From the NCBI GenBank assembly GCA_016199545.1, contig JACQGN010000220.1, positions 1 through 36,697 on the forward strand: DNA of 36,697 nt, in the 5' to 3' direction. Each line of letters starts with the position of its first letter. Within the stretch, counting starts at the first letter, position 1. Below the pieces are notes generated by a model, which saw only the letters and a list, made by a program, of their open reading frames with translations, was not told the DNA's origin and ran no database searches. The position numbers and the translations under genes are program-made. Positions 1 through 8,082 of this stretch are shown piece by piece. The DNA comes from Betaproteobacteria bacterium. GTDB lineage: Bacteria > Pseudomonadota > Gammaproteobacteria > Burkholderiales > SG8-41.

Positions 1-272
1 GAATGACCATTCTTCATCACTTACATCGCTGGGGTAGGGCTTGGGGGATTGGGCGGGATTTTTCATCCCCACTATGTGCCATATCTCCGCTCAAAGTACA
101 AGTCCATAACAGGCTCTAGTAGTGCTGTGGCTGTTCACGGCGATAGTTGGCTGGATCGTGCGCGGGTTTCTCGGAATTCCACGGAGGCAGGATAAACGAC
201 CCGACTGATGCCGACCTGAATGCGAGACCGTCCCCGGTGCAGAATCACCGGGAAATAGGACAAGGACACAAC
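1..272. other. Leading stretch without a recognisable gene
   Basis: No convincing coding region on either strand; the only plus-strand frame from the left edge is a 38-codon ORF (3-116) without a ribosome-binding site. It is less G+C-rich than the core genome further right, consistent with being inside the same acquired element as the genes that follow. Confidence 0.5.
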
Positions 273-557
273 ATGCACAATAACCTGCTTCTCCAGCGTG
301 ATAAGAAGGGTGCCTATGAGCAGCTTCAGCGTGACCTGAAGTGGGACATCACCAAGGCTAATGTTGCTTGGGGTCTAGCCTTCTGGTGTCTGGTCATTGC
401 AGCCATGAAAGGCGTGACGGACGGCTGGCTTTGGCTCGTGGCCGGTGTTGCCTTATTGATGATGTGCTCCCGTTGGTTTCTTGAGGCGAGTAATCGCAAC
501 TATTTAATGCACGTCATTGACTGGCTCGAAGCAACTGGAAATTCCAAAGAGGATTAG
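273..557 (+). CDS. Small membrane protein of unknown function
   Basis: 94 residues. I chose the ATG at 273, preceded by an AGGACAAGG purine stretch, over an upstream in-frame start at 147 that only adds non-conserved-looking sequence. The protein has a charged N-terminal third (about residues 1-30) and two hydrophobic segments, roughly residues 33-50 and 54-73, separated by a short GVTDGW turn. This suggests a two-helix inner-membrane hairpin. The C-terminal tail is polar and acidic. It belongs by position and base composition to the acquired region at the left of the window. I recognise no family. Confidence 0.5.
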   Translation: MHNNLLLQRDKKGAYEQLQRDLKWDITKANVAWGLAFWCLVIAAMKGVTDGWLWLVAGVALLMMCSRWFLEASNRNYLMHVIDWLEATGNSKED

Positions 558-654
558 TTTTACAAGATTGCCAGCCCTACCGCGACGGCGGGAAAACCGG
601 GCGACCCTTACCCGGCCGGGCTGGTTCCTAATTCAAGGGCGTGAAGGGGCGCGC

Positions 655-1518
655 ATGAGCGTCAAGAATCCAAGCGACGAGGAACTTCGGGATATTCTCT
701 TTCGCTTCAACGAAACAAACGTCGGCTGGCCCTATGAGCTGGTTCCGTTTGAACAATCATATCTGACCCCCGAGCAAATTGAATACTTAGTGAGACTCCT
801 GGGCACCACAAGGGCGGGTGATCATGTCAGGCAGGAACTCGCTGAGATTGCAGAGTGCTACTGTCGCGATCTTTGGTTTCAAGAAAAACCCTCTCCCTCC
901 GAGATTAAAAGAAGACTTACACAAATACAAACTTCGGCGCACAAGTTACTCCGGTCATTTCACGCGAGAGACGACAGCTCCCAGCAAGCGAAGGCATTCG
1001 TCCAATCCTACATGCGCCTCGCAACCAGCGAATACGCTCGAAGGATGAAGGAGGAATACCCGGAATTCGCACGTGATACCCCCTGGAATTTCTGGACTGC
1101 TTACAGACTTCCCTCGGCTATCCAATCTGTGGAGCTTGTTGAGCATTGGGCTGAGTCGGCAATAGCGATAGTTGATAGAGAGAGCCGCCCAAAGGGTAGA
1201 GTTGTGAAAACTAAGAAAAACGTGGGCAAGACCGCGGCACGCGCGCTCGTCCGAAGTCTGGCGGGAGTGTGGCGACATGCACATGGCGAATTCCCCGGCG
1301 CTGGCTACTCCACCACGAAACGTGAAGCGGACAGCCCGTTTACCCGCTTTACGCTCAAGTTCATCAAGTTTCTGCGGGCCAATGTGACAGCCGACCGTAG
1401 GCGGCATCTGCCAAATATCGACAATGAGTTGTCCGACCTGACTGCTGACGCGATCCGGGGTCACCTGAGAACTTTCAAAGGCTCTTTTAACAGGTTGAGA
1501 AAAAAGGAACCTCGATAA
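655..1518 (+). CDS. Hypothetical protein of the mobile region
   Basis: 287 residues from the ATG at 655, which has GAAGGGG about 5 bases upstream. The open frame reaches back to 517, but the earlier part overlaps the preceding gene and looks non-coding. The product is soluble and mostly helical, rich in Arg, Glu and Trp (several WxF/WNFW patches), with no signal peptide or membrane segment. The final 40 residues are very basic. G+C content is clearly lower than in genes to the right, a sign of transfer. I do not recognise the family. Confidence 0.55.
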   Translation: MSVKNPSDEELRDILFRFNETNVGWPYELVPFEQSYLTPEQIEYLVRLLGTTRAGDHVRQELAEIAECYCRDLWFQEKPSPSEIKRRLTQIQTSAHKLLRSFHARDDSSQQAKAFVQSYMRLATSEYARRMKEEYPEFARDTPWNFWTAYRLPSAIQSVELVEHWAESAIAIVDRESRPKGRVVKTKKNVGKTAARALVRSLAGVWRHAHGEFPGAGYSTTKREADSPFTRFTLKFIKFLRANVTADRRRHLPNIDNELSDLTADAIRGHLRTFKGSFNRLRKKEPR

Positions 1519-1521
1519 CCC

Positions 1522-1566
1522 TGGATGGTGATGCTAGCTCGATTATTTTCCGTACCCCACCATCCA
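1522..1566. terminator. Inverted repeat after the 655-1518 gene
   Basis: TGGATGGTG (1522-1530) and CACCATCCA (1558-1566) are perfect 9-base complements separated by 27 bases that include ATTATTTTCC. It lies just after the stop codon at 1518 and before the AlpA-like gene. It could end transcription of the first unit or be an operator. There is no U-run after the right arm, so intrinsic termination is uncertain. Confidence 0.35.
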
Positions 1567-1638
1567 AGACACTCCTCCATCGCCATTAGAATTTGAATAC
1601 GGACGCGCGTGGTGCGTGCTGGATTCAAACGGGGTGCG

Positions 1639-1893
1639 ATGGTGTCTGAACTTCAAGATGAAAACCTAGTTGGCGCGCAAGCACCGGATGGCGCGTGGAT
1701 CCAATGCCTCTCGCTCCTCGCCATAGCCCAAGTCTGCCTTCGCGTTGGTCACAAAAAATCCTGGGTCTGGCAGGAGGTCAGAGCCGGTAGATTTCCGCCA
1801 CCCATCCACTGCGGAAAATCGGCGCGTTGGGTTAGCAGCGAAATCGACGCCTGGATACGCGAGCGCATTGCAGAATCGCGTAAGGCCGGGTGA
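1639..1893 (+). CDS. AlpA-family excisionase-like regulator
   Basis: 84 residues from the ATG at 1639; an in-frame start at 1609 is possible. The middle and C-terminal part fits the AlpA/phage MerR-like winged helix-turn-helix: a helix around LLAIAQVCLRVGHKKSWVW, then the wing RAGRFPPPIHCGKSARWV, then the closing helix SSEIDAWIRERI. Such proteins act as transcription activators of integrase/excision genes or as recombination directionality factors in prophages, satellites and integrative elements. The gene stands directly upstream of the replication-type primase gene, the usual order in these elements. No integrase is visible in the window; it may lie to the left of base 1. Confidence 0.85.
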   Translation: MVSELQDENLVGAQAPDGAWIQCLSLLAIAQVCLRVGHKKSWVWQEVRAGRFPPPIHCGKSARWVSSEIDAWIRERIAESRKAG

Positions 1894-1902
1894 GGTGCGA
1901 CG

Positions 1903-2109
1903 ATGACGCGCGTTCCCGGCGCCGTTCAACATGCGCTACGCGAGGCGGCGGATGCTCTCACGGTGCTTGCAGCCGACATGCGAGTGACCGGTGCACGCCC
2001 GCGTCAACGTGCGCTCACAGCTCGCGTGCGCGATGCGATGGATACGGTTAATTGGGTAATCGGCTACGAATCTGCCCAGTGCGACCACGATCAGGGAGTC
2101 GGATCGTGA
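1903..2109 (+). CDS. Small helical protein between alpA and primase
   Basis: 68 residues, beginning 10 bases after the AlpA-like stop codon. Its TGA stop (2107-2109) overlaps the GTG start of the primase gene (2106-2108), so the three genes look co-transcribed and the last two translationally coupled. The sequence is Ala/Arg-rich and predicted helical, with two short amphipathic helices and no membrane segment. I recognise no named family; small ORFs in this position are frequent in AlpA-primase modules. Confidence 0.5.
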   Translation: MTRVPGAVQHALREAADALTVLAADMRVTGARPRQRALTARVRDAMDTVNWVIGYESAQCDHDQGVGS

Positions 2110-4535
2110 ACGTCGAACGCGAACGCATCGAATCCGCCCTGAGTTATGTCCCGGCTGGTGATCGTGATCTTTGGTTGCGGATGGGGATGGCAATCAAGGC
2201 CGAGCTTGGGGAGGACGGATTTCCGCTGTGGGACGAATGGAGCCAGCGCGCCGAGAATTACCGCGAGCGCGACGCGCGGACAGTGTGGAACAGTATCAAC
2301 GGGAGCGGCAAGGTGACGGCCGGCACGCTCTACTACGAAGCGAAGCAACGCGGCTGGAAACCGAGCGGCACGGCGCTGGATCAGGCGGAAGCCCAATTTA
2401 CGGCACATGCGAAGCATGTTGCGGCAGCGGAGCGCGCGGGACAAATCCTCGCGACTGCGTCAGGCGAACCCAAGACACACCCCTATTGGTGCAAGAAAAC
2501 GGTTTCTCTCGGCGCGCGGGTGAAGCGTGGCGCGTGGCCGCAACGCGGCTGGACGGATGCGCTGCTGGTGCCGATCTACCAGCGTGACGGCAAGGTGTGG
2601 GGGATCGAAGCCATCGACGAGGCCGGTGATAAGGACACGCTCAAGGATTGCAGGAAGGGGGGCGGGTTCTACCCCTTCGGCAAGATTCGCGGTGCATCGA
2701 GGGTGTTGATCGGCGAGGGCGTTGCGACCGTGGCGGCCGCATTGACGGGGGACGACGCGCCGGGGCTTGCCGCCCTTACAGCGGGCAATCTCAAGGCCGT
2801 GGCGCAATGGGCGCGTGAAGTTTTAGCACCGGGCGCGGACATCATCATCCTGGCCGACAACGACCCGAAAGCGGACGGATCGAATCCGGGCATGAAGGCT
2901 GCTCTGGATGCAGCGCGGGCTGCGACGGGACGTGTCGCCATTCCAGAGCTTGACGGGCGCGCGTGCGACTTCTGGGACGTATGGGCGGAACGGGGCCACG
3001 ACGCGATACAGCACGCTCTGGCGAACGCACAAGCGCCGGTCAATAGCGAGGCACCGGGCGAATGGCCGCAACCACAGCAGCTACCCGAGGGCTTGCCGGT
3101 TGTCGCGCCGTTTGACTTGGCGCTGTTGCCCGAGACATTACAGCCGTGGGCGCGCGATATTTGCGAGCGTGTGCAGTGTCCAGCGGATTACGTGGGCGTC
3201 ACGATCATGGCGGCGCTGGGTTCCGTCATTGGACGTAAGGCGGGAATCCGGGCGCAGGAACGCACGGACTGGACCGAGTATCCGAATCAATGGGCGCTGT
3301 GTGTCGGGCGTCCTGGCGTGCTCAAGTCCCCGGCAATGGAAGCGGCGCTCTCGCCCTTGAAGCGGCTGGCGGTGCAGGCATCGGAAAAGCATCGAGTGGC
3401 GATAGAGGAACACCAGCAAACGGCACGGCTGGGGAAACTCAAGGCGGAAGCATCGGAGAAAGCGGTGCGCGAGAAGCTGCACAAGAATCCGAAGGCCGAC
3501 GTTTCCGATGATCTGATCGCGGACACAACCGCGGTGCCGATGCTGCGGCGCTATATCGCTAACGACACGTCGGCGGAATCATTGGGCGAGCTGCTGCGCC
3601 AGAACCTTAACGGGTTGCTGGTATTCCGTGATGAACTGGTTTCGTTGTTGAAGGGGCTGGATCGCGAGGAAAACGCGGCGGCGCGTGGTTTCTATCTCAC
3701 TGGCTGGGCCGGGAACAGCGCTTACACCTTCGACCGTATCGGGCGCGGGTTGAATCTGCATATCCCTGCTGTCTGTCTGTCGCTGCTGGGTTCGACTCAG
3801 CCGGGGCGGATCGCGGAGTATCTGCGCGCAGCGGTGAAGGGCGGCGCGGGCGATGATGGACTGATTCAACGCTTCGGGCTGCTGGTATGGCCGGACACCG
3901 GCGGCACCTGGCGCGACGTGGACCGCTGGCCGGATTCGGAAGCACGGCACAAGGCAAACGCCGTCTTTGAGAACCTCGACGGACTCGACGCCGAGGCAAT
4001 CGGCGCGCAACAGGATGACTTCGGCGGCGCGAGGTATGTCCGCTTCGATGATGAAGGGTTGGGACTGTTCCGAGAGTGGCGCGGGGTGTTGGAATCGAAA
4101 CTGCGGACAGGCGATCTACACCCGGCGCTGGAATCGCACCTTGCCAAGTATCGCAAGCTGGTGCCCGGCTTGGCGCTGATCCTGCATCTTGCCAACGGCG
4201 CGACCGGGCCGGTATCGAAGCGGGCGACGCTGCAAGCGCTCGCGTGGGCGGAATACCTTGAAACCCATGCCCGGCGAGCTTATGCCAGCGTGACCAGCCC
4301 CGAGGTTACGGCCGCAAAGGCGATTGTGTATCGACTCCGCCGGGGCGATCTGAATAGGACGTTTTCCAGCCGGGACGTTTGGCGGCCAAATTGGGCGAAC
4401 CTCTCGGACCGGGAAACGGTGCTTGATGCACTTCGGCTGCTGGTGGATTTCGACTGGATCATGGTCACCCGGACCGAGACTGCGGGGCGCACCGCGACCG
4501 TTTACGAGGCTAATCCCAAGGGGCTCAAGGCATGA
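2106..4535 (+). CDS. PriCT-2/Toprim/DUF3987 primase-helicase
   Basis: 809 residues from the GTG at 2106. Residues about 1-75 match the PriCT-2 primase C-terminal helical domain (VPAGDRDLWLRMGMAIK, then WDEWSQRA). Residues about 170-310 form a Toprim-like primase segment, with LIGEGVATVAAAL near 200 and the acidic ILADNDPKADG motif near 248. From about residue 340 onward it matches the DUF3987 ATPase-like region, including a P-loop-like GRPGVLKSP near 400. Proteins of this architecture replicate satellite prophages and integrative elements, priming and unwinding DNA. Its stop overlaps the next start (ATGA, 4532-4535). This is the best evidence that 1-6240 is, or was, a self-replicating mobile element. 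Confidence 0.88.
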   Translation: MNVERERIESALSYVPAGDRDLWLRMGMAIKAELGEDGFPLWDEWSQRAENYRERDARTVWNSINGSGKVTAGTLYYEAKQRGWKPSGTALDQAEAQFTAHAKHVAAAERAGQILATASGEPKTHPYWCKKTVSLGARVKRGAWPQRGWTDALLVPIYQRDGKVWGIEAIDEAGDKDTLKDCRKGGGFYPFGKIRGASRVLIGEGVATVAAALTGDDAPGLAALTAGNLKAVAQWAREVLAPGADIIILADNDPKADGSNPGMKAALDAARAATGRVAIPELDGRACDFWDVWAERGHDAIQHALANAQAPVNSEAPGEWPQPQQLPEGLPVVAPFDLALLPETLQPWARDICERVQCPADYVGVTIMAALGSVIGRKAGIRAQERTDWTEYPNQWALCVGRPGVLKSPAMEAALSPLKRLAVQASEKHRVAIEEHQQTARLGKLKAEASEKAVREKLHKNPKADVSDDLIADTTAVPMLRRYIANDTSAESLGELLRQNLNGLLVFRDELVSLLKGLDREENAAARGFYLTGWAGNSAYTFDRIGRGLNLHIPAVCLSLLGSTQPGRIAEYLRAAVKGGAGDDGLIQRFGLLVWPDTGGTWRDVDRWPDSEARHKANAVFENLDGLDAEAIGAQQDDFGGARYVRFDDEGLGLFREWRGVLESKLRTGDLHPALESHLAKYRKLVPGLALILHLANGATGPVSKRATLQALAWAEYLETHARRAYASVTSPEVTAAKAIVYRLRRGDLNRTFSSRDVWRPNWANLSDRETVLDALRLLVDFDWIMVTRTETAGRTATVYEANPKGLKA

Positions 4536-4915
4536 GCTACCTTGACAGACTGAAGGCCGAAATCTCAGAAAAGGCCATACCCGAGCAACTGCCAAAGCTG
4601 CCAAAAGCCCCTTATGGCAGTTTTGACAGTGCCCCAAGTAGGCACATTTCAGAAACTGAGGCGGCGAACGATTCCCCTGATGTGCTCCCAGATCCGGGTG
4701 CCGAGGCTCGACGGCAGCGGGTGCTGGCAATGCTCGCAGAACACCCGGGCGTGCGTTACGCTGCGATAACGGATGCTCTGGCGGTGCCCGGCAGCGTGAT
4801 GCTAACCCTGGCAATCCGCCATGTTGTGACCGTGGAGCTACTGATACCGGCGGCGAAGTGGGACGGCGTGTTGTTTCTCCATCTGCTGGAACGCCACGGC
4901 GCGACGGTGCATTGA
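4532..4915 (+). CDS. Hypothetical protein following the primase
   Basis: 127 residues, translationally coupled to the primase (ATGA overlap) and to the next gene (its TGA at 4913-4915 shares a base with the ATG at 4915). The N-terminal half is disordered and proline-rich, containing LPKLPKAPYGSFDS. A similar Pro/Gly/Ser motif recurs, from memory, in hypothetical proteins beside primases of betaproteobacterial elements. The C-terminal half (about 65-127) looks like a small winged-helix fold: a helical pair, then short strands ending in a hydrophobic helix. No enzymatic motif is visible. Confidence 0.6.
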   Translation: MSYLDRLKAEISEKAIPEQLPKLPKAPYGSFDSAPSRHISETEAANDSPDVLPDPGAEARRQRVLAMLAEHPGVRYAAITDALAVPGSVMLTLAIRHVVTVELLIPAAKWDGVLFLHLLERHGATVH

Positions 4916-5154
4916 TGGGACAGGATCGCGGTTTTACATTTTTTGGGCGCTGCGAAGCCAAGACAAAACGCGGGACACGCTGCCAGCGCATAGTAGTTTT
5001 TGCGAACGGGCGCTGCGCGGCGCACGGCGGCGATAGCAGCGCATACATGAAGGAACGGGCGCGTTGGATCGCGGAGAAGGCCAAGCGTCGCCGCGCGCGC
5101 TGGAAAAGGCGAATCAAGGACGGACATGGCCGGACGCACTCGGACACGCCGTAA
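4915..5154 (+). CDS. HGG-motif small protein, first copy
   Basis: 79 residues. It carries the spaced pattern C-x-A-x-T-x-x-G-x-x-C ... G-x-C-x-x-H-G-G (GRCEAKTKRGTRC, then GRCAAHGGDSS), which could bind one zinc ion through three Cys and one His. Small proteins with this C...CxxHGG signature are common in phages and integrated elements and have no established role. After the HGG motif the tail is strongly basic (KAKRRRARWKRR), compatible with nucleic-acid binding. It overlaps the next gene, which has a related motif, by 29 bases. Confidence 0.6.
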   Translation: MGQDRGFTFFGRCEAKTKRGTRCQRIVVFANGRCAAHGGDSSAYMKERARWIAEKAKRRRARWKRRIKDGHGRTHSDTP

Positions 5155-5359
5155 TCGCGCCGAGGGCCGAACTTGCGGTGCACATTGCCGAAGCACCGGA
5201 CGACCGTGCAGGCGCACTTTGCTACTGCGTGGAAACAGGTGCCCGAATCACGGCGGATTAAGCACAGGCCCGAAAACACCCGAGGGCCGGGAACGGGCGC
5301 TAAACGCGCTACGCGCGGGCTGGTTGCTTTGGCAGGCGCGGCGGAAGGGCAAGGTATAG
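5126..5359 (+). CDS. HGG-motif small protein, second copy (HGGxSTGPKTPEGR type)
   Basis: 77 residues. It contains the Cys/His pattern CGAHCRSTGRPCR ... NRCPNHGG followed by LSTGPKTPEGRERA, the full form of a motif found in many short phage-related ORFs. The preceding gene has the same Cys/His core but lacks the STGPKTPEGR extension, so the two are tandem paralogues or functional partners. The 29-base overlap is in a different reading frame. A basic N-terminus and basic tail suggest DNA or RNA contact. Function unknown. Confidence 0.65.
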   Translation: MAGRTRTRRNRAEGRTCGAHCRSTGRPCRRTLLLRGNRCPNHGGLSTGPKTPEGRERALNALRAGWLLWQARRKGKV

Positions 5360-5458
5360 TGTCACAACAGCGGGCGCGTACGTGCGTAATGGAGTGCCAA
5401 AGGCGCGTAATGCGTATCAGGCGGCTGTCTTCTGAGATAGCGAATTGAGGAGGTGGGC

Positions 5459-5755
5459 ATGTTTAATGGTGAGGCTTTTCGCCAAGACCTTGAGAAAGCT
5501 GCAACGTACTTTGAATCACATTCCTGGGAGCCCGCACTTGCTTCAAGGGTCAACAAGTGGGCTGATCACGGAGCTGCTCTGATAGATGATCAAAACGCAG
5601 ACCGTGCGACCCGCTATTTGCTTGCAACGATAGGTAGTCTCGCTGATCAAAACGCGATTTGCACACAGATGACAATCGCGGTCTGGGCGCGTCGGCTTTT
5701 GGTGCCGCTTTGGATCGCAGCAACGGCATTATTGTGGATTGCGTTTCGAACGTGA
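5459..5755 (+). CDS. Small C-tail-anchored membrane protein
   Basis: 98 residues. The ATG at 5459 is preceded by a strong AGGAGG ribosome-binding site (5449-5454). The N-terminal 75 residues are soluble and helical; the C-terminal 18 residues (LVPLWIAATALLWIAF) form a single membrane helix ending almost at the stop codon. It sits between a lone copy of the degenerate repeat upstream (near 5364) and the main array downstream. It is probably the last gene of the acquired segment. I do not recognise the family. Confidence 0.5.
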   Translation: MFNGEAFRQDLEKAATYFESHSWEPALASRVNKWADHGAALIDDQNADRATRYLLATIGSLADQNAICTQMTIAVWARRLLVPLWIAATALLWIAFRT

Positions 5756-5829
5756 CTTCTTGGCAGCCTGACCGGTCCGAAATATTCGGCGACCCGATGG
5801 ACAATGCTATCCGCACGGCCATGTAAACC

Positions 5830-6200
5830 TCGCGCGTAGCGTGCGCACGTCATGGAGTGCCAATAGCAGCAGGCACACTCACCGGGGCCGAAGGAAATCT
5901 CGCAGGTGCGCGGGCGCACGTCTCGGGGTGCAGATCGAAGATACCCGCCAGCCGGGCAGGTTAACATCGCGGGTGTGCGCGTACGTCATGGGGTCGCGAC
6001 TCAATCTCGCGGGCGTGCAAGTGTCATGGGCTGCCGCAAGCTAACCTTGACCTCGCGCGCGTGGGGTGGACGTAGCGGGTGCGCAGGCGCGTTGTGGGGT
6101 GCAGGTTGCCATCGCAGGCGCGCAGGCGCGTTACGGGGTGCATCCTCCCATCGTGCGCGCATGTGTGCATCTTGGGGTGCAATCTGGCGACCGGAAGCCG
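5830..6200. repeat. Degenerate tandem array, period about 37 nt
   Basis: At least seven copies of a loose core resembling GYGCGYACGTCATGGGGTGCAA begin near 5831, 5905, 5973, 6012, 6076, 6115 and 6155. The spacings (74, 68, 39, 64, 39, 40) are near multiples of 35-40, with weaker copies near 5867 and 6046. A further copy sits alone near 5364. The stretch 5756-6330 holds no credible gene; ORFs running through it are low-complexity Arg/Gly/Cys translations of the repeat. It marks the right side of the mobile region and could be an iteron-like origin, a recombination zone or simple decay. Confidence 0.6.
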
Positions 6201-6215
6201 GGCACCATTCCGTAT

Positions 6216-6233
6216 GATTTCCGTATGGAAATC
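6216..6233. repeat. Palindrome GATTTCC-GTAT-GGAAATC
   Basis: A perfect 7-base stem with a 4-base loop. The overlapping sequence also contains TTCCGTATG twice as a direct repeat. It stands at the transition from the repeat array to the core genes and faces the end of amrS. It may be an end of the acquired segment or a terminator for the minus-strand amr cluster; no U-run is evident. Confidence 0.4.
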
Positions 6234-6330
6234 CTGCCTTAACTTAACCCGCTGATTTTACGCCGTCTATCTGTGGGCGGAGACGCTTGTCCCTGCCCGA
6301 GCAAGGCAGTCGTGAAACGCGGCCGCGCGG

Positions 6331-7416
6331 TCAAGCCGCGCGGTGAATCGCGACGGGAATGCGGCGGGGGCCGAAGGCGCGCTTGAAGGTTTCGAAGCGG
6401 CCGGCGATCGCGGTGCCGCAATCGGGGCACTTGCCGTCGGGCGTGATGCGATACTCGTCGATGCGGTACCAGTCGCGTATCACGAGCGCGCTCTTGCAGG
6501 CGGGACAATAGGTCGAACCGCCTCTTTCGTCATGGACGTTTCCCGTGTAGACGTAGTGCAGGCCTTCGGCAAGCGCGATCTCGCGCGCCCGGGTGAGCGT
6601 CGCCGGCGGGGTGCGCGGCAGATCAGTCATTTTGTAATCCGGATGAAACGCCGTGAAGTGCAGCGGCACGTCCGGGCCGAGTTCCTTCATGATCCATATA
6701 CACTCGGCGGTGAGCTCCTCGACTGAATCGTTCTTGCCGGGAATCAGCAGTGTCGTGATCTCGAACCAGCAGTCGGTCTCGTGCTTGAGATAGACCAGCG
6801 TTTCCAGCACGGGTTTAAGGCGAGCGCCGCACAGCTTGACGTAGAAGTCGTCGGTGAACGCCTTGAGATCGACGTTGGCCGCGTCCATTTTTGCGTAAAA
6901 CTCGCGCCGCGGCGCGTCGTGGATATAGCCGGCGGTGACGGCGACGGTCTTGATTCCGCGCTCATGGCAGGCGTCGGCCACGTCCATGGCGTACTCGGCG
7001 AAGATCACCGGATCGTTGTAGGTGAACGCGACGCTTGTGGAGGAGCCTGCGGCGGCCGCGCGGGCAATTTCCCCGGGGGATGCCGAGTCGGCAAGCGTAT
7101 CCATCTCCCGCGACTTCGAGATGTCCCAGTTCTGGCAGAACTTGCAGGCAAGGTTGCAACCGGCGGTGCCAAAGGAAAGGACACTCGAGCCGGGATAGAA
7201 ATGGTTGAGCGGTTTCTTTTCGATCGGGTCGATGCAGAATCCCGAGGAGCGCCCGTAGGTGGTGAGCATCATTCCGTCACCCACGCGCTGGCGCACGAAA
7301 CACGCGCCACGCTGGCCTTCATGCAGGCGGCAGTCGCGCGGGCACAGGTCGCACTGCATGCGGCCATCCGGCAGCATGTGCCACCACCGTCCCGGATATT
7401 CGTGCGTTGCACTCAT
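6331..7416 (-). CDS. amrS: AmmeMemoRadiSam system radical SAM enzyme
   Basis: 361 residues. The radical SAM cluster motif is C87-x3-C91-x2-C94 (GCNLACKFCQNW), preceded by an N-terminal Cys-rich segment (C22, C25, C29; CDLCPRDC) and followed by a C-terminal zinc ribbon (YCPAC ... KCPDCG, about residues 300-335). This is the layout of the PflA-like radical SAM member of the AmmeMemoRadiSam system. It is the third gene of an amrB-amrA-amrS cluster read on the minus strand. The reaction and substrate of the system are unknown. The start ATG (7414-7416) lies 88 bases after the amrA stop, the gap being filled by a heptanucleotide repeat. Confidence 0.95.
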   Translation of the reverse strand: MSATHEYPGRWWHMLPDGRMQCDLCPRDCRLHEGQRGACFVRQRVGDGMMLTTYGRSSGFCIDPIEKKPLNHFYPGSSVLSFGTAGCNLACKFCQNWDISKSREMDTLADSASPGEIARAAAAGSSTSVAFTYNDPVIFAEYAMDVADACHERGIKTVAVTAGYIHDAPRREFYAKMDAANVDLKAFTDDFYVKLCGARLKPVLETLVYLKHETDCWFEITTLLIPGKNDSVEELTAECIWIMKELGPDVPLHFTAFHPDYKMTDLPRTPPATLTRAREIALAEGLHYVYTGNVHDERGGSTYCPACKSALVIRDWYRIDEYRITPDGKCPDCGTAIAGRFETFKRAFGPRRIPVAIHRAA

Positions 7417-7417
7417 T

Positions 7418-7506
7418 GGGTCATGGGAAATGAGTGATGGGTGACGGGAAAGTTCCCGTTTATCCGCTCAGGCGTTCCCCTTTTACACATTACCCATTTC
7501 TCATTA
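7418..7506. repeat. Heptanucleotide-period inverted arrays (site 1)
   Basis: The left arm reads TCATGGG-AAATGAG-TGATGGG-TGACGGG. The right arm, on the complementary strand, reads TAATGAG-AAATGGG-TAATGTG-TAAAAGG, so two imperfect 7-nt-period arrays face each other. The right arm includes the amrA stop codon (TAA complement at 7504-7506). Related arrays occur at three other gene borders in the window. Confidence 0.65.
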
Positions 7507-8082
7507 CTCGTTTGTCTCGCGCCACTTGGTCACCACGTAGCGCGCAAGCTTGACTTCGGCATCCCAGAAATCCGGTGGCAGCCCCGCCTTTTGCTTGAGG
7601 TGCCCGAGGAATTCGGCCGGCTCGCGGTAGGTGTCCCACACCTGGGGCAAGAACGTGCTGCGGTGGTGGCCGTATTCGAACACGAGGCCGTCGATGCCCG
7701 AGCGCAATTGCGCGAGCGCGTCGCGTTCATCGCTGAAGCGCATCGGCAGGAGCGGAGACAGCACCGAGACCTCGACCGAAATTGCGGCGTATTCTTCCTT
7801 CGTCAGCGGCTTGAAGCGCGGATCGCTGAACGCCGCAGCGACGGCGTTGTGGCGCACGTCGTCGAGCAGGGTGCGCGCGGCGCGCAGCGTCCCGATGCAC
7901 CCGCGCAGCCGCTCCTGCTGCGTCAAGGTTACGAAGGTCGCTCCGGTGGTGCGCAGCCATTCCGCGTCGGCTGATGCGCGATGTTCGATGCCTACCTTCG
8001 CTGCGATCGCCGCGCGAGCGAGCGGCAGCAGAACCGCGCCGGCGTCGGCGGGCAGCGCAGGGGCGTCCAGCTCAGTGGGCAT
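7504..8082 (-). CDS. amrA: AmmeMemoRadiSam system protein A (AMMECR1 domain)
   Basis: 192 residues from the ATG at 8080-8082, which overlaps the last 11 bases of amrB in another frame; an open frame to 8205 is only the shadow of amrB. It carries the AMMECR1 signature: LRGCIGTLRAARTLLDDVRHNAVAAAFSDPRF, abbreviated here by its ends LRGCIG and FSDPRF, then EVSVLSPL and a C-terminal LPQVW...FL..LK motif. The conserved Cys of RGCIG is intact. AMMECR1 proteins are found from archaea to humans, without an established reaction. The overlap with amrB and proximity of amrS argue for one transcription unit. Confidence 0.95.
   Translation of the reverse strand: MPTELDAPALPADAGAVLLPLARAAIAAKVGIEHRASADAEWLRTTGATFVTLTQQERLRGCIGTLRAARTLLDDVRHNAVAAAFSDPRFKPLTKEEYAAISVEVSVLSPLLPMRFSDERDALAQLRSGIDGLVFEYGHHRSTFLPQVWDTYREPAEFLGHLKQKAGLPPDFWDAEVKLARYVVTKWRETNE

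Noticed and set aside
5830-6200. Possible CRISPR array
   Set aside because: Repeat copies are too divergent, spacing is irregular and no cas gene is near; it is a degenerate tandem repeat instead.
6205-6330. tRNA gene as integration site of the left element
   Set aside because: No cloverleaf or CCA-end could be found by eye around the element border.
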